Positions 23,041 through 33,460 of a DNA stretch of 64,000 nucleotides are shown here, piece after piece. The notes under the pieces were generated by a model. The model saw only the letters and a list, made by a program, of their open reading frames with translations, searched no databases and was not told where the DNA came from. The position numbers were made by a program, and so were the translations under genes. The first letter of the stretch is position 1; the number at the start of each line of letters is the position of its first letter. The DNA comes from Ligula intestinalis (lineage: Eukaryota; Platyhelminthes; Cestoda; Diphyllobothriidea; Diphyllobothriidae). The stretch covers positions 89,677,441 through 89,741,440 of the forward strand of contig JAYGXS010000002.1 of assembly GCA_036362985.1 (NCBI GenBank), written 5' to 3'.

Positions 23041-24454
23041 GCAGTAATCCAAACGTTGCAGTTAACTGTCACCTTTATCCTGATAAGTTGGCTAAATAAC
23101 CAGCAACATATGTTAAAAGATAAAGACAGACCAATTCAGAGGACAGCTCGCTCGGCCTAATTTATGCTTTCGTCTGCCCCCAATACATCCGATCAACAGC
23201 CTAAAACATGCAATCTTGAGTTTGAATACTGTCGGAGACTTCAATTTACCTTCAGAAAGTTTCCAATAATGACAACCTTCAGTATGAAAAGGTATACCAA
23301 TTTTGCGCTGGAGTACTGACATCTGCGGTACTAAGTTTGACTCGGTTTTGCATAAAAAATTTTCCCCAATTACACAAGAGAGATTGGATGGCCAATTGCA
23401 AGGCCGCTTACAACTGCTAGTCAGCCAAAATACAACCTATCCTATGCCCAGAGCTCAACGCCGGATTCCTTGTTCAATGAGACATGCGTCAAGTGGTCTC
23501 CCACTGAGTCACCATCTGGCTGTTTCATCGGATGCGCTAAAAATTGTTCAAAGTCACTATAGTTTCCAATTGCCAACTACTTCTTGATAGCATGTCAGGA
23601 ACGCAGTCCTTTCCTGTATCGTCTTGGAGATAGATTCTTACCGACTTTAGTCGTATCTTTGAAGGCTCGGATAGTGCCGCCTCGGGCTACAGCGACATCA
23701 GTTACTCCGGCGCAAGTGCCCACTCCTGTTCTCAAACATAGGGATGGACCATGTTGCCTCATTAGTCAGGAGGAAACGAACAGGAGGTCAACGCTAGGTT
23801 CGCACTTGGCGCTGACGGGAGCAATAGAGACAGATTGCCAAATCAAATGCATTGCACTCACCTAAATCTCAGTGCGGAACCATGCTATTTTTGTTGATGA
23901 AATCCATTTTTGCGAATGATTTTTTTTACGCACGACCAATCCCTGCACCTTAAACAATTTGCACACCGATGTCCACTTAAGTGTCTTGGCAATCAGCCCC
24001 ATTTCCGTAAAGCAAGGGAACTTAAACGCTGTGTACTAATAAAGCTGATGAAAATACCACTACTGTCAAGCAGTTCTGAAAATGTTGGCAATATTGTTGC
24101 TGTAACTTACCCTACTAACAGCCTAGTTACTAACTGAAAGCCTAGACACGTGTTTCACCGGTATTCTGCCGCTGCTTGTCACAGCTGCGAGGAGTCCGCC
24201 TCATCAATGGGTCCCCCAGCTTTCCCTTTCTGTTTTCTGGTTGACATACAGGTTGTGAAAGTTTAGTTTTTTTTTTCCTGAGAAATTAATTTCTATTCAC
24301 GGTATACCTCAGTATATTTAAGGTCTACAGGCATAGACTGAAATTGGAAGTCTATATTTGGATTTAAAACCGTCAACTATTGTGAAATTTGCACTTGCTG
24401 CCAACGGACAGACTTCAGAAGTATATATTGATGTTGTAACTTACCATACTAACA
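23041..24454. other. Intronic sequence, no gene recognised
   Basis: Lies in the intron between the 29306 and 22346 exons. Open frames at 23303-23587 and 23584-23865 show no family match. The missing 3n+2 exon should lie somewhere in 22347-29305 and may be here. At 24091-24130 a 40-base segment (…GTAACTTACCCTACTAACAG…) resembles the left flank of the hAT element at 24427-24462. Confidence 0.4.
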
Positions 24455-25385
24455 GCCTAGGACCGGGGTTGGCAACCCATGGCTCGCAAACCATACATGG
24501 CTCTTTCGAAACTTCAGAATTTATGATTTTGGTTAGTCTTTAGGGGTATAAATAGTGGGTTGTACTCGGATCACTACAATCATCAGGCCAAATCCCAGGT
24601 TGGAAGTTAAAAGACGCAAGTCACCAGAAGGAGGGATTTATTATGTACAGAACTCCCAATTGCTTTCGCAGGTGGAAGTGGCCACTGGCGAAGCCAGGAC
24701 TAGTGTTGGTTGCGCCCAGCTAGACCTGAGAGAGCTTGAGAAAGTGGTGACAGCTGATTCAGTAGGACTGCGCAGCAGGTTCAAGTGTTCTGTTATTGGT
24801 GTCTTGAAATTGCCCGAGGGGGTGTTGCCTACAGAGATCTTTGCTGCATCGGCCGGGGGTGGAGTATTTAACTGGCCCTCAGGTATTTGGACGCATGTGT
24901 ATGCTCGGGTGTGTGTGCGTGACTGAATAAACTGCGGTCGCCAGGGCGGCGGTCTCGGGGCTGCCAGAAAACCGAAGGAAAGGGGACGCTCGCGCAGCTG
25001 TTACCGGTTTCCCAGACGCAGCTGCGAGGTCAACCCTCGAGGGAGATGGTTGTCAGTGCAAGAGAGCATTGGAACAGTTGTTTGTGGCAGCACATGTCTT
25101 TGGGACAGCGGGTCTTGGAGAACGACGGGGGAGGGGAGCACAAGCATTGTAACCGTCCACCTCCAATGATGTGCCACGACCGAGACGCGTATAAGAATCA
25201 ATTAATCTTGACCAGTCTCTGGAGTATCTGTACCCCTAGATTTGACCTAGCTGGTCCCTTTCCGGCTTGCCGACAGCAATTGCTTCTGTCTTTTTCTGCG
25301 TCCCAACAGCGGCGACAAGCTTGCTAAATAACAGACGCTCTACTAAAGTTCCGCAAATATTACCATGGTTAAAATTAGAATTCAG

Positions 25386-25430
25386 TTTTTGGCAAGCAAC
25401 TGTTTTCAGCAACTCTTCATCAGACCAAAC
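25386..25430 (-). ncRNA. Hammerhead-like motif, PLE group B terminus
   Basis: Minus strand: TTTGGT, CTGATGA, AGAGTTGCT, GAAAACAG..., GCCAAA. TTTGGT/GCCAAA pairs as stem I, and AG/CU around AGTTG could form a two-base stem II. Both core strands are intact. This is the best-preserved group B motif in the window. Confidence 0.45.
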
Positions 25431-25879
25431 ATTTTCAAGGGAAATTAACGCTGTACATAACAATAAAAGTTTGAATTAGTAGAAAAATCAATAAATATCT
25501 AACACGGGCGCTGATTGGCCAACACGAACTATGTCAGTTTGCGCATGTAGGCCATGTCAGCGAGTTGGTTGAGGGATTGTCGCTTGTTGGTAGGGGCGAA
25601 ATCCTATCGCCACCTGGTGTTGGTTTAGGCAGACTTGACCTCAGTTTCGTCAAGGTCACACTGGCAGACAAGGCTATCTCACATGCATAGGCCAGCCGGC
25701 TTTGTTACATATAGTGCCTCCTGTTTATGTCCCCCAGACGAAGCAAACAGTCCATTTGCGAACACTTGCCTTGTGGACTAATACATCGATCCTAACATCT
25801 GACTACTTTCTTTCATCAGACAGATCACCCATGTTTAAACGCTATACTCTCTCATTTGCCCAAAGTTTACCTCTGCAAC

Positions 25880-27770
25880 AAAGAGTGTGGCGAAACGAAA
25901 AAGAGATGAGGAGTATTGTACCCTTCAGGACGAATGGGCCGAAGAATTAGCCTTTGTGCAGAGAGCAGATTATGCGGTGTGTCTAATTCGCAATGACAAG
26001 AGTACATCGATGAAACGGTCGGATGTAAAGCGCCACTTCAATGCACGCCATGATACGTTTGATCGAAATACGCTGCGGGAGATGGCCAAAAGAAAGCATG
26101 CCAAGAGCTTATGAGCAGGAGGCAAACCAGCCAGAAGCACCTCCGCGTATGGACCCAGCAAGGTGACTGTAACTCTGCGAGCTTTGCTGGATCTTTAGCA
26201 ATAGTTAGGAACCGAAAACTATTTACATATGGCGAATTTGCTAAAACGTTCATGCTGGATGTAGCCGATTAACTTTTTGATGATCTTCCGAACAAAAGCA
26301 AGATAATTAAATGGATATAAGACATGCCTCTGTGGGCAAAAACTGTTCATGAGCGTACCAACATGATGAGAACCCAGATGGAAGAACCGCAAGTGAAAGA
26401 CATAAATTTTGCGCTATTCTTTTCCCTGGCTTTGAATGAGTCAACAGACATAAACCATTTGGCGCAGTTCAGTGTGATTGCATGATATGCTGCTGGTGAT
26501 ACATTGCACGAAGAAAGTCTTTCGGTTCTGCCAATGAAAGGGACCACAAGAGGCGAAGATTGATTTAAGTCTTTCATGGATTTTGATCCAGAAAATAAAC
26601 TATATTTGGATAAACTTATCTCGGTGTGTACTGTTGGTGCTCCGTGTATGGTGGAAAAAAGGATTCGTGGCGCTTCTCTATGAAAACGAAAATAGACCCA
26701 TCCTGCGTTTCCATTGCATTCTATACCAGATAGACATTTCTGCTCAGATATGTGACGGACAGCTTGGCGAAGTGATGTCACTGGTCATTCGTGTGATTAG
26801 CTTTATTGTTGCCCGAGCCTCAAATGACCGACCGTTCAAAACACTGCTGAATAAAGTTTGAAATAACTATTGTGGTCTGATTTTACATAGCAAGGTACGT
26901 TATTTGTCAAAAGGCAAGGTGCTTAGCCGTTTTGCAGCTTGCCTGAACGAAATTCGGACGTTCCTTGAAATGAAGGGCATTGAGCATCGTGAGCTAGCCG
27001 AAACTGGGTGGCTCCTCATGTTTTACTATCTCGTGGATATGACCGAACATCTGAAGCAACTTAACGTTAAATTGCGAGGCAATGGAAATAGTGTTATCCC
27101 TTTAACAATCCGTGTTTGCTTTTGAAAACAAGCTTGAACTCTTTATCGTTGAATTCGAAACAGATCGATTACTACATTTTGAAAATTTAAGTTAATAAAA
27201 CAGTAAGTGAATCCACTCAAAACTTTGATCGCCACCAGGTAGTTGTCTTCACATTTAGTCTCCAACAGTCATTCAAAGCATGCTTTGGGGAATTTCGAGA
27301 GCACACTTATCTTTATAAGTTCATCACCCATCCAACCGAGTGTTCACTGAACACAGCCGACCAACGTTATATTCGAAGAAGTATTGGCTGTCCTTAAGGC
27401 CTCAGACATGTAAATGGATAAGTTCAAGTCACTCAATGAAGATTTGGAAAAACTTGCACGACATAAAGCTAGCCCATGTGGACAGAAATTAAAAACTTCA
27501 CTCGAAGACCAGCTGATAATAAAAACTTGGAACACGCATGCGGTCACATACCACACACTGCAGCGTGTGAGTATTGCTTTATTCATTCTGCTTGGAATCA
27601 TATATGCATTTGAGCAGTCATTCTCACATCCTAGATACATCAAGTCCACAATAAGATCATGTCTAACGGATGAAGGCCCCAACACTTGCATGAAGCTTAA
27701 CATCACCAAATACCGGCCAGACTCTAACACCTTCAGCAAATCCATGCAACGCCAGAAGTCACATTAAAAT
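25880..27770 (+). pseudogene. hAT-family transposase, broken
   Basis: The 5' end resembles a BED-type zinc finger (YAVCLIRNDKSTSMKRSDVK, RHFNARHDTF), with the second Cys replaced by Arg. Middle segments match the catalytic region of ZBED5/GTF2IRD2-like transposases but carry stops and frameshifts. The C-terminal segment at 27414-27767 (ESIYAFEQSFSHPRYIKS-like, then TIRSCLTDEGPNTCMKLNIT) matches the hAT dimerisation domain. It would bind the terminal repeats and excise the element, but at least five disruptions make it inactive. Confidence 0.75.
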
Positions 27771-28329
27771 GAATATTATAAGAACATTATTTAAAAGAAT
27801 AAATTCAGAGGCTTATTATGCTCGCATTTAATAGAATTTCACTGTAAAATATACTATATGGCTCTTTCTGTAATATATTTCCAAATATATGCTTTCTTGG
27901 CTCTCTGAGTTAAAAAGGCTGCCAACCCCTGGCCTAGGTACTAGCTAAAATTAGGCACGTTCGGGAGTTTTTTTAAACAGCCAGTTGCTCGGATATGCAA
28001 AACGTTCAATTCGATATGAATTAGAGAGACGACGTGCAAAGGGACCAAAATGTATAACTCTGGAAAGCAATCCAGTGATCCAAGTTACCTACAAGGTTAC
28101 CTACCAGTTAAATGCAGGTGGGATGCGAAGAAAACGACATCTTCTAAATCGCAAAAATTTATAATGTATATTGCAATAATATTTTTGGTAGACTGGACGT
28201 CAAATATCACAACAATTTGAAATTTTCCGCGGTGCTGCATCATTTACTTCAAAACAGTGCTTTTATGCTAACTGGTTTGGGGTGACATAATAGCATTTTC
28301 TCAAGTTTTATTGAAAACTAACGAAAAAA

Positions 28330-28860
28330 ATTTCACTCGAAAGTTAAGAACATGAAAGCAAGCAGGCCTTCCGAGGGGCAGCATAGTATGGCCTTTGTAG
28401 TGCTCGCTGATGCCTGACGCCAAATACGACGTCACTCAGAGCATAGGACCTCGCGCGAAGGCAGTTTTTGGCGTGCCTCGGGCCAGGTGCACTGACGAGC
28501 GACCTAATAACACGTCCATGCCGGTGCGCCCACCTCGCGTAGTCCAACTAACCACCTCCAAGGCTGCATAAAACAAAGACCTCGAGGCGGTAGCTGCCGC
28601 TAGGCATGACTTGGGTTTCCGCTCCGAGCCGGGTGGACTCAGGCAGCGTTGTTGGCCGCTCCAAGGGTCCCACCCTCTCATACGGCCCTCACGGTCGAAT
28701 TGCATGCCAGACCTACTGCTTCTTCTCCAATTCATTCGGTAAAGAATATATTCTTCCTACTACTATGGCCTTCCCATGACTTCTCTCTGCTCTCCAAAGG
28801 AACCGGGTCTGGGAGGTCACAGCCGTTGGGGTTAAACCTCAATAGGCTTGAAATGACACA
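28330..28860 (+). repeat. Dispersed repeat B, long copy
   Basis: The GC-rich 5' part (28370-28700) is followed by the conserved 3' part (TCCAATTCATTCGGTAAAGA, TTCCTACTACTATGGCCTTC, GGAACCGGGTCTGGGAGGTC, AGCCGTTGGGGTTAAACCTC). With 7200-7735 and 37520-37930 it defines the full length of about 500 bases. Non-coding. Confidence 0.6.
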
Positions 28861-29305
28861 AATTCTTCTCCGCATTCTCTTTTTTCTTTTTCTCATCATC
28901 CTTCTCCTAGTTAAAGATTTGACAGCAGCTCATTGTCATCCAGCATATATCGCTGTTACCGAAAACAGTTCAGCCCATAGAAAAAGTACATTTATTAACT
29001 GAACCGATCAGGTCATTAATCTTTCTGATGCTCCGAACGAAGAACCATGATAATGCGGTTGAATTTACATAAAATCAACTATGAGAGAAGAATACTATCG
29101 AAATTGATAAGCAACAGATCAGGAAGAAATCATGCGTGAAATCGTGTCACTTATCTAGCAATGTAATCAGACAAATAATCTGTTGTCGTAATGTTTATTA
29201 ATAATCACTTCTAGGCTGTTTGCTTTTGTGGTTTTGGCAAATATTTTCGGTAGATTTACAGTTCCGGTCACAGCTCCAGCACATCGGCGAATACTAATGA
29301 CTCAC

Positions 29306-29609
29306 CTCCAGAGTGATTGGATTGTGCAGCAGTTGCCAGTCAGTATCATGTGGAAAGTGGGAATAAATAAATTGACCCGGGTCGGTGAGGAAGTAGAAGG
29401 TGTTTATGTCATAGGTGAGTTCCCTCACTTTGGCGCCTTTCTTGAAACTATACCGGGCCGCCCAGTTGCAGTCAACGAGGCGCCACGTGCCGTCGATCAG
29501 CACGGCATTCCAAGAGTATTCCTGATCAGAACCACTGAGCGGCGTGCGCGGTGAGTAGTCACGGTATTTTGCGTAGCCCGGAATCAGCTTACAGTGTAGA
29601 TCCGCGTAC
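29306..29609 (-). CDS. GAS2-KY gene, transglutaminase-like core exon 2
   Basis: Acceptor TTTAAACTCAG, one carried base (completing Arg with CG from the 43736 exon), 101 codons, donor CTGGAG|GTGAGT. It reads YADLHCKLIPGYAKYRDYSP, then QEYSWNAVLIDGTWRLVDCN, WAARYSFKKGAKVRE and FYFLTDPGQFIYSHFPHDTD, WQLLHNPITLE. WNAV.IDG.WRLVD..W and FLTDP.QFIYSHFP..WQLL..PITL are signature strings of the KY/hillarin transglutaminase-like fold. The Asp of the triad (VDCNW) is present; the His normally just before WNAV appears as Tyr (EYSWNAV). Probably structural rather than catalytic. Confidence 0.88.
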
Positions 29610-30070
29610 CTGAGTTTAAAAAATGGCGTTTGATTTAGAGGAACAGTGCATAGAGGTGATAATAGTATCCAAGCGTATTTCGGTTATACGTCTATTTGGT
29701 TCTGAGAAAAAAAGATAAAAAGTAGAAACTCCCTTCAGGAGAATATTAGTTCAGAGGGTTGGTACACAGAGATCATGAATGTGGCTGATAAGCAAAAGAG
29801 CGGCTCAATAAATGTGCCCCAAGAATTCCTACTGCGTCTTTTACGAATTCACAAACACGGCTGACAGTTCAGCAGCCAATTCCGAAGCTGTTCACCGTGT
29901 GCTTCACCACAGGGCCTTAAAGGACGCTAAATTGCACGGGGGTTAATAGTAAGTGATAGTAGACTTGCGTTGCTTCCACCGCACTCTCGCTCTATCTTAC
30001 CTCACCCTTCTGTGTCCGGTAGGGTTACGAAGAAGAAAAAGACGACGATTCGATCGCTGGGCCAATACTT

Positions 30071-30120
30071 TTATTCACCTGACGTTTCGACATCCATTGC
30101 GGATTCATCATCAGAGATAT
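30071..30120 (-). ncRNA. Hammerhead ribozyme core (PLE group A terminus)
   Basis: Minus strand: ATCTCTGATGATGAATCCGC, AATGGATGTCGAAACGTCAG. CTGATGA, hairpin, GAAA and palindromic ACGU are present; the hairpin has lost one G-C pair (CCATTGCGG on +). Confidence 0.6.
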
Positions 30121-30177
30121 TAGCAGAAAAGGTTAGCAGAAAAGGGTGCTACCATTTTCTGCTTACCTTTTCTGCTA

Positions 30178-30226
30178 ATGTCTCTGATGATTAATCCACG
30201 ACCGATGTCGAAACGTCAGGCGAATA
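30178..30226 (+). ncRNA. Hammerhead ribozyme core (PLE group A terminus)
   Basis: TGTCT, CTGATGA (30184-30190), hairpin around CCACGACC with one mismatch, GAAA (30210-30213), then ACGTCAGGCG. TGTCT/AGGCG forms stem I. Confidence 0.62.
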
Positions 30227-30765
30227 AAATTGTTCTCCCAGCGATCGAGTCGTATTCTTCTCAATTACTTCCTGGAACTTGCATGTTCGCTTGTATTGGC
30301 AGAGTCAAGAGGAGTCGGTAAGTTCTGTGCGCATGCAGCCAGAGCCGGCAAGCCTAAATCACATCCCACGTAGTGAGATTGCTATAAAAGCACGGGGATC
30401 GGTATCCGATCCTGCGCCTACACCTGCCACTAAAGCCTTGTACCTTTTTGGCATCTGATGTGGGAGTGCAACCCGAATAGCGCCTGCCATAGCCTCATTC
30501 GGACCTGCATCTACCACTTGGCTCATTTTACATTTTTATGTTGACGAACTCCTCCCCCACATGCTTCAGCAAGCTGAATGCAAACGCGGTGACTCGGTGC
30601 ATTTATGAGGCAAAACTCGCACAGACACACGCCACAGCCCATACTAGGAAGCAACAGGTACCCATAGATGTCTGAAGCATGGAATAAATCAGATATTTCT
30701 GTTATTCTGATGGACTGCTTCCTGAAGTCCAGTTCTCGTACACACTCAGCAACCACGTCGACCAT

Positions 30766-31705
30766 GCTGACATATTCAAAAGATTGATACTTTCTCGCTA
30801 ATAAGCGATTACTAAGGTCGTAATACTGATCAGTAAGTAGTCTATTCTGATGAAATTTAAGTACTAAGAAGATGCTGGCTTTTCAACGAACTTCGCTACG
30901 ACGGCTAACAAAACGTATGCGCTGTAAAAAGCGGCTACGTAAGTAGCATACATTTTTTATCACTGATTTTGATTGCCTTGATAAATACAAATACGTTTTA
31001 AGGAAAAGTGCACGAAAAAATTTTCCTTGTAGTTTTTCGGTAAAGAATTACGCCTTCTTTTAATTCTGTACTTTTAAAGGGTATATTTTGGTTTTAGAAA
31101 AATTCATATTTTGAGCTTCTTAACGATTGTGGGGTGTTCATCCATAATACATCGTATTCGTCAATTTATGAATGCCGCCTAAATTTAAACATTATGATCC
31201 ACATCTATCGCAATATTTTATGAGAACTATGTGACGTCTTCCCCAAAACATAGGCAAAAGGTAATTTTCCTCGAACAGCATGTACACGGTGCGCAGTTTG
31301 TAAACTTTGTATTCAAGTGTAAAAGTCACGAAATTTGAAATGTTGGCAATTTGAAAACTTTTTTTCAAAAACCGACAACTACTGTTTCTTTAAGTATAAG
31401 GCTTCAAGAAGGCGTAAGTTTCGACCAAAATAATGCAAAGAATAATTTTTTGTTTATGTTTTCCATAAAATATATTTGACTTTGTAAACGCTGTAAAAAT
31501 CAATGATAAAAATTCATGCTACTTACGTATCCGCTTTTTGCAATATGTACTTTTTGTTAATGGTCAAACGGAAGGTCGTTAAAAAGCTGGCATCCTATTT
31601 TGACTAAAAATGACTTTCGGATAGACTACGTACGGATCAGTATTACAACTTTACTCAATGCCGATTAGCGAGCGAGCATCAATCTTTCGCATATGTCGAT
31701 ATGCT
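30766..31705. repeat. Long inverted repeat E (two 320-base arms)
   Basis: Left arm 30766-31085 and right arm 31385-31705 are inverted copies (GTAATACTGATCAGTAAGTA against the complement of TACGTACGGATCAGTATTAC; both contain AAAGCGG.TACGTAAGTAGCAT). The 300-base centre is AT-rich with no frame. The arms resemble 18590-18960. A non-autonomous DNA transposon with long terminal inverted repeats is the simplest reading; no target duplication was identified. Confidence 0.6.
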
Positions 31706-33255
31706 ATACGAACTCCGGGTCGTACTGTATATATGGGTAGCCGTTGGGTTTCCCTACTTGCTAAGACAGTATTGAGTCTTGTTTATCAGACAACACGAAT
31801 AAACTCGCTTAAGATAGTCGAAACCTGACTTGTTTCCCACCCAGATTCATCAAGCAGGAAGTTTGGATAACTTGGTAGGATGTGGTTTAGTCGGTGGCCT
31901 TTGTTCTATCCTGATAAGTCTGATGGAAAAGAAGGCAAATTAGATTTCTAAAAACAACCATTCTTCCTAGGCTGCTTATCATTATGCGTGTTTCCGCGTC
32001 TAAGATTGATGGAAAATCATCCCGTACGTGCGTCCCTCAATGGATGGTTTTCTGGTACAGACAACACTATTTTTTTCCTTTTTCACTGGTCTGTTAACGG
32101 CGGACTCGATTACAATTCCAGTCCACATTGCTAACCTGCTATTGTGTGCGCATGTTAGAATAAATGCGTTAAAGATTGTGAATATGGCTGTCTCCAGATC
32201 TTACTTTGTGTAGAGTCGATGGTCTTTATGGTCGTCGAAGCTGTATATCAACTTTAGCTGCAAACACGGAATTCGTTCTGTCGAATAATCGACAAGCAGT
32301 TTAGGTTTTCATTAGATCACCGTTTTCTTGTGTGGCAGAATGGGGTTGCGTCCAAAAGAATGTGGCGGTGTGTTAGTTAGGCACTTGTGGTATGGCCGTA
32401 TCAGTAGGAGGGAGCGACTATTTAAATGTAGGACACATAATTGGTTAGATCAGTGGCCAGAGGTCAAACGGCGACATACCACGCCGGCTGGCTTGCGCAA
32501 GTTAGCCTTGTGTGAGCGCATTTAGGTCTAAACAGAGGCAAAGCATGAGTTTGCAGTGGAGTGTACGCAGCTTAGTCTGCTTGTCACGGTTATCGCTAAG
32601 TACACTGGAGAAGAAAAGACCGCAGTGGCTGCTAAACTTTCGCAGAAATAACTTTAAACTATCGCCGACGCGATGAGGTTTTTGAGCTGCCAACTTCCCA
32701 CACTCATTTCGCCCATCAATACTTCAAGTAAGAAAATTACAGAATAGTTTTAAGGCGTGTGAGCGCTTAACTATGCATCCTCAGGCAGGGATAGCTTGTA
32801 GAAAACACATTCAAAATGCACCCATACGACAGAGGTACGGAAGAGGACTTGTCCAGCACTAGAGCAAGTTTCTTTCTGCCCTGACTCTTACAGAAGTCCA
32901 TCTTCATAGATAAGATACAGCAACTAATAAGCGACTTAATCCGGGGCTGGACAAGTTTTCCTCCTTATCGATTTATTTATTTCATCCATGCTACATTATC
33001 ATGGGATTTCTACTTGCTCTGATGGCTTACATAACCTATCCTTACTAAGAAATGTATTTTGCATAGATCATAAGAAAAAAAAAGCCGATTACGTTTAATC
33101 TTGCACTGGACTTTTGTAGTTCAACAACTGTCTTCTTCTCTCCAACAGTCTCTCCCGCTTCAGACAGTAAGGTCTTACGGTTTCTTATAGATGCACGGTC
33201 TAGTGTTGGATAAGTATTATGATGGGCCGTTTCAACCTGCTTCTCCTCTCTGCAG
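31706..33255. other. Intronic sequence, no gene recognised
   Basis: Lies inside the 14-kb intron of the GAS2-KY gene. Open frames of about 60 codons show no family match and no repeat copies were recognised. Confidence 0.4.
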
Positions 33256-33460
33256 GCCTTAGAGCTATTTGATGAGCATACAGTATGGTGGCACAACAAA
33301 AGCAGAAAAGCTTCAAACAAATCATTTGGCAACTCATATATGCGCGGAACATCACCTCGGATTTGGAGTGTGAGGGCTATCTTCTTCTGGCTAGGCACCA
33401 AGGGTCTGAACAAAGTGAATTTCGACAATATCAAGCCTGACTCCTCCGAACAGACCCTAA
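33256..33460 (+). pseudogene. Inverted, frameshifted copy of a GAS2-KY exon
   Basis: Plus-strand sequence aligns with the minus-strand exon 43736-43998: ALELFDEHTV, then after a shift VAQQKQKSFKQIIWQLIYAR, NITSDLE, then after a second shift RAIFFWLGTKGLNKVNFDNI. Two single-base deletions (after CATACAGTA and in GAGTGTGAGG) break the frame. The copy keeps an intron acceptor just before it (CTTCTCCTCTCTGCAG), so it came from a genomic duplication, not a processed transcript. Similarity fades after about 33460. It lies within the intron directly 3' of the parent exon, in opposite orientation. A remnant of a paralogous KY gene is the alternative. Confidence 0.75.

Larger units (their letters stand above)
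24463..27931 (+). mobile_element. hAT transposon remnant with target-site duplication
   Basis: The ends are inverted (CCGGGGTTGGCAA at left, GCTGCCAACCCCTG at right) and flanked by an 8-bp duplication: GCCTAGGA at 24455-24462 and GCCTAGGT at 27932-27939, one mismatch. Eight-base duplications and such ends are hallmarks of hAT elements. Inside is a broken transposase (25880-27770). The region 24560-25650 looks foreign to the transposase and includes a PLE group B terminus, so the element probably received later insertions. Confidence 0.8.
30029..30268. repeat. Palindrome of two PLE group A termini
   Basis: The left half is inverted, the right half forward; the hairpin centre near 30145 reads GGTTAGCAGAAAAGGGTGCT against ACCATTTTCTGCTTACC-like sequence. 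Each half has an intact CTGATGA and GAAA. The intron context is that between the 29609 and 43736 exons. Confidence 0.7.

Noticed and set aside
24555..24926. 123-codon open frame on + inside the hAT element
   Set aside because: Not similar to hAT transposase or any family recognised; probably foreign repeat sequence.
30523..30765. 80-codon minus frame near the KY core exon as a further exon
   Set aside because: No KY similarity, and the core exons already join in phase across it.
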